Positions 11,667-24,800 are shown, counted from the first letter of the stretch. The stretch is 60,000 nt of DNA from Nymphaea colorata (GCF_008831285.2 NC_045142.1:27109876-27169875), one strand, 5' to 3'. Notes: a model not told the origin generated them from the letters alone. Translations and numbers: made by a program.

Positions 11667-14600
11667 CTCAGGGATGGTAACTCCTCTTACACCAATGGAT
11701 CAATGACAAGTGCTAATCATCTCGGTAAAAAAGGCACTATTTATAGTTTACTAAATTGCCCAAGGCTATTTATATGAAATTCAAAAATCACAGCCCATTC
11801 AATTTATTCCCGAAAACACTTTGTTCATTAAATTATTCCTTCAGAAATGAAAACATCCATGTCATGTCTTATTTAAGCTCTTCCGATCATGTACTCCAAG
11901 CTGTTAGTCACTCTGCCACATAGATGCACCGAGGGTGCTGGTGCAGGCATTTTCTCAGTAAAAAAGGCACTATTTATAGTTTACTAAATTGCCCAAGGCT
12001 ATTTATATGAAATTCAAAAATCACAGCCCATTCAATTTATTCCCGAAAACACTTTGTTCATTAAATTATTCCTTCAGAAATGAAAACATCCATTTCATGT
12101 CTTATTTAAGCTCTTCCTATCATGTACTCCAATCTGTTAGTCACTCTGCCACATAGATGCACCGAGGGTGCTGGTGCAGGCATTTCTCAAAAAAATGAAG
12201 GTGGTATATACAGTCACAGAAATGCAAACAAGGCTAACGTCACCAAGGGTGTAAAACATTTTCAAATAACAAAATGCTATATAGCAAAAGCATAGGATAT
12301 ACATTATTCGTTAGACTAGTCCAATGAACCTGTGAGTTTATGACTTATTTGACAACAATCAACTTCAATAAAATCAAATCTGATGCATAGGTGTGACTGC
12401 ACTTGACATAATTGCATGTTGAATTTTGTGAGTCCATGTAGCACAAATTCCTATACCACCAACAGTTGCAACTTGCAACATAGAAACCAGAGAGTCCTTA
12501 AAGAGCCTATGTAAATTAAAATGCCACGGAATTTTCTGTGAGCATACCCCAAAATGTTGGGCACCATGAACTAATATGCCATCTACAGATCCACAAATTG
12601 AAGTTACACATGGATATACTTCAAAAGCGTTTGTCAAAAAAACTGCTGTTCTAAGAAGACTGCCCAAAACTCACCTGAACGCCAAGTATGGCAGATCTGA
12701 ATCCACTTTGTAACTAGCTTCCAATTACACGTCAAAAGGCTATGAACTAGGCCAATCTGTACTTGTCATATAAGTATATAACCCTTTGAAGGCTTCACAA
12801 AATATTCAATTGAGAGCTATTTTCAATTTCTGCTCCATGCATTTTGGGTGCTACAGTCTATTCGTCTCACATATGAATTCCAAGCTTGAGTGTTGAACTT
12901 GGCTCTACCACCAGAGATAATTATCAGGCCCAAAACCGGCCTGGGTGCCTGGCATGCTGGGCATCATTCCACTTTGTAACTAAGTCTGGTTTCACACCGT
13001 AAAGGCTACAAACTGGGATAATTGATAGCTGGTGCAAGGGTATATGAGCCCTAAGGATTTCTTAAGATCTTCACAAACGGTGCCCCTCCATCCTCTTCAA
13101 GTACTTGTTTGCAGGATTGGAACCACTGTAAAACAAACACCAGACAGTTTGACAGATGTTCCAGAGAACTATTCTTTGTTGACATATTCTTTGACCCCCC
13201 TTGTCCAGAACTATTTGTCCTGGAACTGTCTGTTCTTGCAATGGCACACCTTTTAGTTTTAGAGAAAATCATCCTCTTGTTCTGTCATTTTCAGATTTCC
13301 GAGTCATGTAGCTTCAGATGCATCTAAAGTATTTTGAAGATGGTGCCATGAAAATAGACAATTTATTTAAAAAAAATTCTAAAATTAGAAATTTATATTT
13401 CTTTTAATTAAAATCTTAAAATCAGTGAAAAGTTTATAAAGGCAAGAATTTAAGGAATGCAAGAGAAGAAAAGCCTTTACTGTTTCATGCTTCATGAATT
13501 TAAGACACAGAATTTACAAAGCACATTGACAAGCCATCGCACCAACAAACTGCAGACTTCCATATCCCGTTTATTACTACCAGGGGTCAAAAAGTTGAAT
13601 TCGCACCTAAGACCCATGGATTTAAGGCTTACGGAGTTAAGTCTTTGCAAATCCAGATTGGATATACAATTAGCAATCACATTGCCAAATTCTTAAGCAT
13701 TTTAGTAAATTGAATGTCGATAAAAGCCTTAACTTTCACATGCACAGCTTTTAATTTTGGCTTTCATCATTACCTTAACAGAAATGCTTAAAAGAATTTT
13801 TTTCACATAATTCAGAGAGACCATAAAGAGAATCCTCTGTAACATATAGTGGAATCAGGACAACAAGACTCACTTTCCGTACACTAGTATAGACTATGTT
13901 ATTACCATTTTGAATTTAAAAGTTTACAGCAGTCGTCCATATTAACATTAACACGTAGCAGTACTTGCATCTGTACATTCCCTCCTCCATGGCTGAAGTG
14001 GCCAATAAACATGAGGTTCACAAAAATTGCAACCATGTTTGCCTATTTTGTAAATTGAGCTGAACTTGGGTCTAGATAGTCTCCCATCTCTCTTTAGTTA
14101 TCCTCTGTCTCTCTTTTCTCCTTTCACTAACTGCACATACGTATGTATGCACGTGCATACACTACACACACAGACACACACATATATATATAGAGAGAGA
14201 GAGACACACACACACACATTATCATTAACATTTCACACAGGCCAACAAATAGTTGGACCAATAACCCAAAACAGCGAAAGAAATCAGAGAATGTAAATTA
14301 TACATCTTATGTTGAACACAGACCAAAGATGGAAACATATCATCAAATTTAGTTACAAAAATAAGACCCAACTAGCTGACGGCACAATGTTCAGTGATCG
14401 GACCACAGTCTGACCCTAACACACAGAATATAAGCTTAGATCTAGATAAGTGACAATTAAAAGAATTTTATCTTGACAAGGACCTTATCCTATTCCAAAT
14501 TCCACTCCGAAACCAATTTCGCAGTGTCATGTGGCATCTAATTCATATCCGGATCACATTCACCTTGATCTTGTTTTCTCAAATATTGACACCATAATAA

Positions 14601-17366
14601 TTTAAAAACTAAAGTGAACAGCTAAGAATGACTGATGGGTACATGCACAATTGAACCATCACTCATGTGTATATAAATGTATGCATGGCATCTGAAAATA
14701 CTACAGGCTCAAGAATACAACAGACGTTAGAAGGTTCTGGAGTCTTGTTACTGTACCAGCCATCCAAAAAATAAAGCAATACCATTATAGACATAAATCC
14801 TGGATTTTTTCTCCCCACTGACATCCAAATACCTGAAAGAAAGCGATATCTTGATAAAGTTGAGATGAATAAAATCCAAAACAATTGAATAGTGTTGTAA
14901 TGAAACCCATTACCATCTTAAATTAACAAATGGAGTGGTGATCTCAGAGAATAAAACCATCAGGATGTACATGTGCGCTTGACCACTCAAAAGTGCAAGA
15001 ATGATTGAATATAATGAGAGCCCGTGATGGAGCATCTAAAACAAACAATCAGAGCAACAATGAAAAGGCTCACTTCATCTTCATGAAAAGCCATAACATC
15101 TAAAAGGTGGATGGACATATCACTCACATACTCTTTGCCACCTAAAGCTGGATAATGCCATAAGATCATTGCAAGATCAGAAAGAAAATAACCAATTGAA
15201 ATCTGCACAAGATATGGAAACAGACATGGGTTAGAGAAAAGGAAAAATATGATCTGATTGTAAAACCGTTATGTGGGTCATCATATCTTCAATAATCATC
15301 GAAGAAAGATATAGACTAGTTGATCAAATCTTCACTTCATATGTTATCCTGAAGAAAATCACTTCTAGAAGTTTTAGAAAATATGGAATTTGAGTGTGTC
15401 AATGCATACACATTTGAGAGTTGGAACTTGAAAGCAATAAACTTAGATGTAAAGCTATCCGAAAAAGGAAAATTTAGGTGATAGACACTAGTCTGCTCCA
15501 AAAGGATCCAAACTTTTTAGAACTGACTTGAACCAAGAATGAGAACAAAATCAACAGCACATTCAGAAGAACAAGAGAATGGAATTTGACTCTTTTTATA
15601 AGGTAGGACATGGTTAGAATGCTTAGAACAAGTAACAAAACCTTAAAAAAAAAGCGAATAGCAAAGGAAAATTGCACTAGGCCAACATTTGTCTGCAAAA
15701 AAGCTAGAAAAAGAAACAGATAAAAAACCTGGAACTGTATCTCACCCCAAAAGTAGTATTGGAATAGGTGGATCTCCTGTCTACGATATACCCCTTTCCC
15801 AAATCTTCCTTAAAAAGATCTGAAAATAGGAGCAGGTGCAAAGCAGCAACCGCAACAATAAATGCATGCACGGTAGAGAAGCCCCTGGCAGGTAAAGCTT
15901 GTTCAATGTTATCCCAGGTAGAAACCCAGTGTGACGATCAAAGAGAACTGACGAAGTCAAGAGAAACAAAAATAATGTGAACACATGACATTACCTATTA
16001 TTCCACTCCACCTTTTGAACACTCTGCAGCTTGCTATAAACCTTGAAGCACACAGAACTGATTGCACCCGTTACATGATAGACCTTCAGAAAAACAAGGA
16101 AATGAAAAACATAAACAAACTTTGGCATATCACGGAAGGCATGCACTGCTGTTAATACTGATTTAAAATTTTAAAGGAAAAAATTCAAATGTTTCTCCTT
16201 TTTGAGAACAAAACACCAAAATTTCATCCTACAAATTAGGTAACTTTAGAAAAGATATGACTACCAGACTATTTTTATTGACTACTGAATGTCAGAATGA
16301 TCGGGAACAAATACAAAATGAAATAAATGGTCATAATTCATGCTGGCAAAGAGAAGGGAAAAGGTGGCATACATACATGAAAATGCTAAAGTATTGAAAT
16401 TACTGTCGTTGATGAACAATTTGCAGTCATTAAATATCCTGAAGCAGGTACTTTGGATACAGTAAATGGCAGGGACCATGTTAAAACAAGTATGCAACAA
16501 AATCTTTAGAGAATGTATGACAGCTTCATTCCATGCAGATATCTAATGAACAAAGCTTGTAAGTGGAGAATAACCAGAAAACACTGAAAGATTGAAATAA
16601 ACCCAAGAGATCATCACAAGAGGTAACTGCAAGAGCTTACAACTTTCCTGAGGGTAGCATCCAGTTTATCCTTTTACTCGATGCCTTCTGGCAATTAGCC
16701 AACAGTCCGGCAATGTTTTGTTCAAGTGCCCTTAAGCATAATAAGAGGATTAACATATTATGGTAGAAAGATTGAAATAAACCCAAAAGATCATCACACG
16801 AGGTAACTGCAAGAGCTTACAACTTTCCTGAGGGTAGCATCCAGTTTATCCTTTTACTCGATGCCTTCTGGCAATTAGCCAACAGTCTGGCAATGTTTTG
16901 TTCAAGTGCCCTCAAGCATAATAAGAGGATTAACATATTATGGTAGAACATTTTGGGGAGACTTTACCCACCCAATTACGATCAACCAAAGAACCAATAT
17001 TCTCCCACTAGCCGGTTAGAGGGAAAATAAAACTGTGCTCTTGCTGGTTCTAGTTTTGAAAACCTGAAAGCCAATGTCTGATTTTTGAGTGCTGAAATTG
17101 GATTGCTATTTGACTACCCGGTCTCATCAGAAACCATGTCTAACTTAATAAGCATGTGGATGTCAACCAGATCGTTACTAGTACAAGGATTTACCATTCA
17201 TACAAATAGATGAAAGAAATGGGAAAACAACAGCAGCTAATTGTACGCGATGATAACTCACAATGACGCAGATTAGGATCCCGCCGAGAACAGAAGAAAG
17301 CCAGAGCATCTGCTCTTTCATGTCAGATCCACCAATAGATGTTCCCGTCTTTTGGGAGTATGCCAT
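9639..17366 (-). CDS. TLC (TRAM/LAG1/CLN8) domain multi-pass membrane protein, eight exons
   Basis: Minus-strand gene assembled by hand. Exons: 17366-17262, 16083-15995, 15884-15746, 15202-15128, 15035-14914, 14832-14757, 10836-10777 and 9776-9639. Every intron has a GT donor and an AG acceptor, phases agree, and the 804 nt give 267 residues plus TGA. The product resembles the Arabidopsis TLC proteins At1g31300/At4g19645, which are of similar length. Visible landmarks are an N-terminal membrane segment (about 21-36), VEWNNR (about 60-65), SIGYFLSDLAMILWHYPALGG (about 113-133), the TLC His-His pair LHHG (138-141), TTPFVNLRW (about 169-177) and a hydrophobic C-terminal third ending in a basic tail. 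TLC proteins are lipid-sensing or lipid-handling membrane proteins of the ER/secretory system; the substrate of this clade is not known to me. The sixth intron is about 3.9 kb. Exon 7 exists in two identical copies (see the repeat at 10475-10834). I chose the upstream copy because its acceptor is preceded by a proper pyrimidine tract. Confidence 0.88.
10475..10834 (-). repeat. 180-bp tandem duplication containing TLC exon 7
   Basis: Two adjacent 180-bp copies (10475-10654 and 10655-10834) differ at only a few positions. Each contains the whole 60-nt exon 7 and its GTAAAG donor (10597-10656 and 10777-10836, identical to each other). The upstream copy in gene orientation (10777-10836) keeps a canonical CTTTCAG acceptor. 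The other copy uses the duplication junction as its acceptor (ATGAG), with a T-rich tract further upstream. Confidence 0.92.
10597..10656 (-). other. Duplicate copy of TLC exon 7, possible alternative exon
   Basis: This 60-nt stretch is identical to the exon at 10777-10836 and encodes the same 20 residues (ARIILFIFFF then RHMYDHFDQ). It keeps an intact GTAAAG donor and an AG at the acceptor position. The exon is phase 0 on both sides, so inclusion of either or both copies would preserve the frame. Including both would add a second copy of a hydrophobic segment. Whether it is spliced is not known. Confidence 0.6.
11633..11664. repeat. AT dinucleotide microsatellite
   Basis: A pure TA repeat of about 16 units inside the large sixth intron of the TLC gene. 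Confidence 0.95.
11721..12187. repeat. 233-bp tandem duplication in TLC intron 6
   Basis: Two adjacent copies (11721-11953 and 11954-12187) begin CTCGGTAAAA / CTCAGTAAAA and end in GGTGCAGGCATT. They differ at a handful of positions. No exon was recognised inside. Confidence 0.92.
16587..16946. repeat. 180-bp tandem duplication in TLC intron 1
   Basis: Two adjacent copies (16587-16766 and 16767-16946) begin AAGATTGAAATAAACCCAA and end in TTATGGTAGAA. Only a few substitutions separate them. The duplication lies wholly within the first intron, between exon 1 (ends 17262) and exon 2 (starts 16083). Confidence 0.92.
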
Positions 17367-19209
17367 CTCCGCAATTCTTTGGCGTGAGTAGAACTTAATG
17401 GCAGAAACAATATGCTAAGAGGGCTGACGAGGCGAACTGCACGGAAAAAGGAGCTCCTTCAGACGGCAGATGGTTGTTGAACTAGAGGCAAAGAGAGAGA
17501 GAGAGAGAAAGAAGACATGAGAAGATCCAACGATGAAGCTCCAAAGGATCCTACTTTGCGATCATCATTCTGAAATGTCCAATGGAACATGGTAATGAAC
17601 AGACCCAACTCGAAAAAATAACGAAATGGAAGGTAGTTACGAAGAAGATGGTCAAAATCTTGAAACAGCATCTTGTTCCATCCAAGAAGCTCTATTCAAG
17701 AAAGCTTCAAAAACTTGAATAGGAGCCCTAAAAGCTGTTGACGCAATACACGGAGAGAAAAAGGATGGGCAGTGGACGTTTCCTCCGCCGTGCCTTTTTC
17801 ACATTTTCTAGCAATAAGACCAGGCAAAGGAACTGCTAAATGGAGCCTACAATGCAAGCCACGGCAAGAAAGCAGTCAATCACGTTATGGTTAATGTCTC
17901 TCATCCAACACGGCAAATGCCATAATGCAAATTCAGGTGAATCGACGACACTCAAAGTTGTTGGGTGTCCCCTCCGCAAACTCTATCCACCCCCAAAACC
18001 TCCCTCCTCCCTCGGCGAACCAGTCCGCAGGCAGACGGCTCTTGCTTGTCTGATCCTATTTCGGCGGGATGAAGGGAGTCTTCCTAGCAGTTAATTTTTT
18101 TGCGCCATAAAGGATGACAGAATTGGGATTTTGACCGTGAAGATGGTAGTCGAAAAGAGACAGATAAGAATGCATAGCGTCCCTCGAGGCAACTGATCTA
18201 ACGCATTCGATCTGATGGACAAAAAGGCTTCAATTAGATGCTTACTCAAACGTTCAGACTACGCCCCTCTTGTCTTGGTATTTCTAAGTTTTTCCTCGTG
18301 GGCGAATGTAACCAACAACTAGCTCTGCTGCCAACTTCCGAGCCTAAGAAGATAACTAATAATGGTGAGGAAATGGGACAAGGAAGGCGTCCCTTTCTCT
18401 CTTTCCCCTTCCTGTGGAAGTTGAAGTTAAGCATAAATCAAATAGCCAATTAAGCACACAGCAAGTAGCCAATCACTTGGACGTCGACCGGAGAACATGG
18501 CCACACCTTTGCCGTGACAGCGGGTCCTTGGTACGAGGACGATAGAGAGCCTGTGCGTTTCCGAGTCGGGGCCTGGGGGAACCCCTCAGACAAATTTGAC
18601 GGATGTGCGATGATGCGGGGGTGGAGCTCTATGTTGGTCTGGACTCTGGTATGCGGTTTGCTAAATTCTTGTTCAGGACGGCTTGACTTTTCATCCAGGA
18701 GCGACCTTCGCACCCTCAGATACTCGATCCAAGAGTAACAGGCAATACAGTGGCGTCAAGCTATTGACTGTTAGCTGTTGATTCTCGGAGGACGAAGTTT
18801 CGATGTGGCGGGCACGCCGGGCAGCAAGGCTTCTGCAGATATGGGAAATGGGATAAAGCTTCGGCAGACTTCGACTTAAATCAACCGTAGAATCAAGGCT
18901 CGCTCACCTCTCTCCTCGTGAAAGCAGTCTTGTTTCTCTCATCTTATTTGGGAGGTCGAGACTTTTATTGCACGCCTCATCTTGAGTTCTATTTTATTAC
19001 GCAACATACATTACAGTCGGTGCATTCGATCGGCAGTCCATCAACCCCCTTCACGAGCTGCCTTCACTCTTCAATGGAAGCGGTTTCTTTTCCTCCATAC
19101 AGGCGTCGATTCTAAGGTCACCAAAATCGGCCTATTTGTGACTGAATGGCACGCATGCGTGAATTAAACGATACAAAGAGCATCGCCCACTTTGCCCCTT
19201 AACATGTAA
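17367..19209. other. Promoter side of the TLC gene, no further gene seen
   Basis: The first few hundred bases should hold the 5' UTR and promoter of the minus-strand TLC gene; a GA-rich tract lies at 17490-17510. Short ORFs further right (17840-18094, 18238-18453, 18450-18713) have no recognisable domains. No element boundary is evident. Confidence 0.4.
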
Positions 19210-20400
19210 AATAAGAAGGAAGAATGGCTAATGATGGTAGGAGACAAGGATTGAACCCAATGATTGTTATATAGTATGCGGATGATTTGATTCTCTTTGG
19301 ATGTCTTACTCTATAGCAAATGATGATGATGCTTGTTGTCACTTGTGTCTGAAATGTTCACGTGCCCAATCATTCAGAGCCTGCAATATTTGGTACTCTT
19401 TCTTCAGCTGCAAGCTTTAAGATCCACTGCATGGATGCATATTATTCATAGTATTCATGACAGACGGGCAATATGGACATCAACATATCTCTCCGGTTGG
19501 CAAATCCATGATTAAGTAGTCGTGATCCTCATTTCCTTCTTATTTTCTCGCGCTCAATATTCCTTTCCCCGCGAGGGTCGAGATGGAATTGATTCATATT
19601 TGAGAAGGCTCGTATGAAGCAATACGACTGAAAAATAAATAAATAAATAAACACATGGAAATTTGTCAATCAGAAGCACATCAGGAGGGGGCTTGGGCAT
19701 TCCTGATCTTAGGCAGATGGATACATCATTCGTTCACAAATGGTAGGCTTTTTGGAAATAACCTTAGTCACTTTGCAAGGTAGCCATATATTGGATCCAG
19801 GTTAGTTGCAGTAAGAGGGCCCTCTCATTTCAAAATTTATACTATTAAATATTGAACTTCTGTCCCTAAGAAGTTCCACAAGCTTATATTACTAACTATT
19901 ATTAGGCATGAGACCAGGGTAGTTGTTCAAGCTTATAACACCCTCCAACCACCAGGGGTATATTGGCCCTCTAGTGGCAGAGGCACGTGTGGGCTGGTGA
20001 AAACAGTTGACCATACTAGTTCGACATAAATTGTTTATTTTCATATTAATACTTCGTGTTCTTTTACTACTTACATATTGACTACCACTTTAAAATTACA
20101 ATTTTAAAGTTTTAGTGCCTCTCATTTCAAAATGTTTCTAGCTCTGCCACTAGTTTCCCTACAATAACTTTTACAGTATGCTCAAAACTCCCACATCGTT
20201 AATCATGTTAGACAAAATTCAGTCTGGAAAGGATCAAGCTTTCACCTTGCTAGTAGATGCCCTTTATGTCTGAGGCAGAAAAAGCCACTACACACCTATT
20301 TGATATGGCATCACCGTATTTCTCATGAAATAATTGGCAAACCTGGTCCTTTCTACCAGTTGAAGTCAATCAACTCTGGATTAGGGGGGGAAGGAATAAG
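19210..20400 (+). mobile_element. Decayed LINE remnant, RT box to zf-RVT
   Basis: On the plus strand, fragments of a plant LINE ORF2 occur in the correct order. YADDLILFG is encoded around 19274-19300, preceded by an in-frame stop. A GGGLGIPDLRQMD block followed by FVHKW is near 19684-19742. A zinc-finger-like RCPLCLRQKKPLHTYLIWHHR is at about 20255-20320. These match the RT active site, the pre-zf-RVT block and the zf-RVT Cys/His region. Frames are broken, and the span 19800-20160 between the blocks does not align and may be an insertion. Ends are approximate. Confidence 0.72.
19971..20153. mobile_element. Possible small MITE with 12-bp inverted ends
   Basis: The left end CTAGTGGCAGAG (19971-19982) is matched by its perfect reverse complement CTCTGCCACTAG (20142-20153), giving a 183-bp unit inside the LINE remnant. 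The interior is AT-rich and non-coding. The ends resemble common plant repeats with a 'gtggcggagcc'-type terminus. No convincing target site duplication was found, so classification is open. Confidence 0.45.
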
Positions 20401-21877
20401 TGGAATGCATTGTTCACTTCCGGTAGCTCATTTGGACCGCTATAAATGAAATACTCTACAAAAATGAAACATTGTCGATTCAACGAGTAGCCTCTTTCCC
20501 ATGTTTGAAGTACGAACGATGCCTTTTTCCAAGGCTCTTCTTATCGTTGGACTTGACCTGCGATGTTACGTCTCTCTCTCCGTCGTGAGGGCTGCATGTC
20601 CGGTGATTGAATCTACCGAGAGAAGAAAAAGGAACGAGGAGACCACCATCTTAACACTGCTTGCTTATGATTTACACGTTATAAATATTTCAACGGGTTG
20701 AAATTATTAGGGAACTTTGTTAACCAAGTGGCCTTTTGCAAAATCTACCAGTTTAGGCGGCCATTTTTCTGCAAAAGCTTACCAGTAGCTAAAATTTTCG
20801 AGACGTGATTTTGTTGTCAAAAACATTAACGCGGGAACTATTTAAAAAACATTTGAATACTCATCCCTTCCCTGAGTTCCATCTACTCTCAGCGGTCTAG
20901 AGCTGCTCCACTGCAAATCAACTGGTGCATCACTATTTCCTGTTTGCAGAAGGGCCAACCATTGCCCAGGCCGGTACCCCAAAAATCCCTTGGGGCAAGG
21001 AAGCTGCAAATGCAACTGATTATCTCGAGCACTCACCGTATTCTGTTTTCAAGCAGCAGTTCCATTAAATTGTAACATCTGAACTTTTGGACCTCTCTAA
21101 ACGCCACAAACGAGTGCGGCTTTTCGAGGTCGGGCAGCTGGCTCCAAGCATCGGGCACCGTCCTCTTTCCGACGTTCCGCCTCTGACTGTGATTCCAGTG
21201 GCTCGCCTCCTACTGTCATAGACTCCAGCGGCTCACATCCCTCGTCTGTCAGTCCGGCGACCCACCTCCAGCTTTGTAGATTGCGAGGACCCACAGGTGC
21301 GGCGCCTTCATCTTCTTTTGATAAAATTCGCATCTCTTTCGTTCATCTTGTGCTTGTACACGAATTGCACGTCAAATGTTCACTGAAATGCCCGAGACAC
21401 ATTTCACAGACAGAGAGGGGGAGAGAGAGAGAGAGAGAGACCTTTGTGCGTGCTATGGCATGTCAGAGACAGTTTGAGATAGACTCACGTGGTCCACTGC
21501 ACATCCGATCGGCCAGTGGTGGAGCACAATTTTTTTTTTTTTGCTGAGGGGCACTATTGCAGAAAATTTTCATTCCTCAAGAGGCACTAGTATATACGTA
21601 TAGTAAACAAATATTTGAAGGAACCCATATGTAAATAAGGAAAAATTTTAGGGCTGGTGTTGGCAACTAATGGCTCCGCTAGCGCTGGTCCCTACAAGCT
21701 ATGAGCTGCTTCTAGGTGACTGTTGCTGTTTGTCGATGCGTCAGTAGTTCGTGGACAAATTTTGCGAAGCAGCAAACTGGTAGAACATGACACGCGAGGA
21801 CGAGGATTAATTTGCTACAACTTTCGTTAATTCCTCTTGTCTGCTGACGCTTGAATTATTTATAGGTCTCTTTTAGC
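20401..21877. other. Intergenic region upstream of the PPR-like gene
   Basis: No gene recognised. It contains a GA microsatellite at about 21418-21440 and a T-run at about 21530-21542. Minus-strand ORFs at 20842-21036 and 21097-21333 lack recognisable domains. The right end should contain the promoter and 5' UTR of the gene starting at 21878. Confidence 0.4.
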
Positions 21878-24800
21878 ATGCTGACAACAATGTTTCATCC
21901 AAGAACAAGGTTCAATCTACTGGCGACAAGGTATTCATGGGAAAACTTGAATTTCTAAATCCTAATGTCTTGTTTGGTCAATTTTAGTGTCATAAGTACA
22001 AATCTGCGAGTCCGCGACCACTTTACAGCATTTACGTAAATTATTTTTTTTATCAGAATCATGGAATCCATGAGCATCTCTCTTACCCACCACCCAAATT
22101 AAAAAGAGCGAGCGATAGGTGGCTTTATGCGTGGTCATTCTTGGAGGATCATTAGTGAAACTTTTGCACCATAAATCAGCATCTTTTGGTAGTTCAATAT
22201 TCTACATTTACGGATGTACTTGCAACTATTTAATAGCTTTATTTATCAAAACTTTTTTTTAATGATCTCTAAATAGATCTACGTGGATGGTTGATGTGCA
22301 AGGTTGAATACGTAAAATAATAATACGTTTTTTTGCACCTGCATGTGCATCTGTATGACAGTATGAGCATAAGATGCCTGTGGATTCATCTGAAGCATTT
22401 TGTTTTCCTTTCTTCATGTATCATCTTCTATTAACTGTGTGAGGTGTAAATTGTTATATATATATATATATATAACGTGCGTGTGTGCATGTAACCATGT
22501 ATAGACGTTGCAAGTATATAGGGTTTCTCTTTATGTACCTTTTTCTTTCTTTTTCTGTTTATGTTTTTCCAATATCTTCTTTTCCTGATTCCTCTTTCTT
22601 GTGTTCTCATGTAGGTTTTGGAATGTGGCATTTGAGGTAATTCCTTCATTTTGTGGGTCTTTATGTTATATTCCATTAAACGAAATAGTAGCTCTAGCTG
22701 TTTACTCTCATGAATTATCATGGTGGCAGAATGGAAGGGCATATATTATGTTTTGTGTATGATCACTGGTTTAACATGATGTTCCCTATCTTTGCAGAAT
22801 ATGCGGCCTCTTTCTTTTGGAAGAGGTTTCATTCATGGTGAGAAGAAATTTATCTATGGGCCTGAAAGAAATGTCCAACACGTAAGGAATGCCCATGATG
22901 CTTTAAAGATTAATACTGTCATTTGCATAAAAAGTCACAAGCCATTTCTTTCGCATACTCTTGGACAATACCTTTGAACCTTTCGATTGGAACTTTTTGT
23001 CAAACACTTATTTTTTGTTGGCAAGCCTCGCCTTCTAGCACTTCTTGTTTTCTAAGCTCAATTGCAAGCTTTAATGTTACTTACCAATCTCGCTTATTTT
23101 CATCTTTCCTTTAAGGACCCACTGGGAGTCTGGGATGCCAGAGCCACCTTCTCCTTTGTTCATACTTCATATTGAGGCTCTAGTTTTTAATTGTTTGAAT
23201 TGGTGGTTGTCTGATGCTAGAGTATTGTGCTGGCCTATGTTAGTTGGTGCATGCAGCATGGAATTTTTTGAGGGTGTAGAGTTCTCTCTCTGGCTCCAGT
23301 AAGGAACTTGTGCAGTTTCTCTCTTCTTTTGGTTCAAGAAATATGTTAAGTTCACTCACTTTCTTCTTAAAAGGAAGCCCACCCCTTGGTTGTGCCCTTT
23401 CTCTCAAACAAATTCAATAGCTGAAAGTTAAGAAAGGTCAAAGCTAGCTAAATGTTTTTCTTGAGAACCTGACAAGAATTTATCCAGAAGGTAAAGAAGG
23501 TGTTAGCTAAAGATTGATCAAGAAAAGAGAAGAAATGTATACAGGGTTGGGGGATAGGTGTCAGCAAAGAAATGTGGGTATCGTGTGCCACATTTTTCTT
23601 TGGAGAACAATAATCATGCGTCCTAGGGAATAGAGTATGTTACGTGACTATATTTGGTCAAGCCTTCTAGCTTAGCTTGCTTTCAACCTGTGTGAATGCA
23701 TCTATAATCATTCTTTCTTGGTTAAGTTCTTATTCTGTTGTATATAGTTGTTTGAAAAATATTCGTGCTACACACATTTTGCTGATGGGTTACTCATGAA
23801 AGTTTTGGGTTTCCTACTTGGTTTTGGGCCTTCCGTTTATGTTGTGAGAAACTGATTGTGTTTGTTAGGTATTGTTACTATTCAGAAGATGTAATTTATG
23901 ACTTTGTTTTTTTATTTCTTCAACTACAAATGATATTCTTTTAGAACCTTGTACGTTTTGTTGTGGTGACAAATAGTCCCCAGCTCGTGTGGAGGTGATC
24001 ATGCATGGTTTTCTACTTTCTTCAGCTGCTATTTTGAAACTGGCTGAATGAATTCGATTGCAGGTGCAGTATAGCAGTGATACTACTGAGAATCACAGAC
24101 TAAATGATGTAGGAGTTGTTCACAGGCCAGAGGTTGGCGGTAACATTTCAAAGAGGGATAAGACAAAAATTCTTCTTAACATAGTAAGTATAAAGAAGAT
24201 TTTGAATTAATTGTTTCACCATCTAATACATTACTTAGATTGAACTTTATAGCTATCAATGATGAACTGCTATTAGGTGAATACTAAGTGGCCAACAATT
24301 CGCATTTCAAAGAGAATCATAAGTTTAAGAAATTTATTAAAATCACCTAACTTTTGGAGCATTTACAAACACATTAAAGTTAAACATTAGAAATTCCACA
24401 TTTATCACTTCATTAGGAAATTAATTTACTCAGGTTGTTGACTAGAGTCAAACCAAGGTTAAGCTTTCGCTGTTACCATTCTTTGATACATTCTCTGATA
24501 TAAAGCCATACTGACAACATACCTACTGAACATCACAGTGTGCACATTTGAGTCGCCAACTCACCAGGGTCATCTCTCTCTTCTGTATGCATGTGTACCT
24601 GCAAAAAGTTCAGCCTTTCTTTTGCAAGAGGCACGTATCAGTAAATTTGGCCAGAAATAATTCTTGCACTTTATCTTCTGATATTAAGATTTGTGAATAG
24701 CTGGAGCTAATTGTATGTAGGTTTGCAGTCATTATTGATTTTTAGAATGGCTTAGATTGATTGCATGATTAATCACACAAGCACATGATCAACACTGCAC

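Noticed and set aside
12374-12667. 97-codon minus-strand ORF in the large TLC intron, considered as the missing exon 7
   Set aside because: It has no similarity to the TLC family; the correct phase-0 exon was found at 10777-10836.
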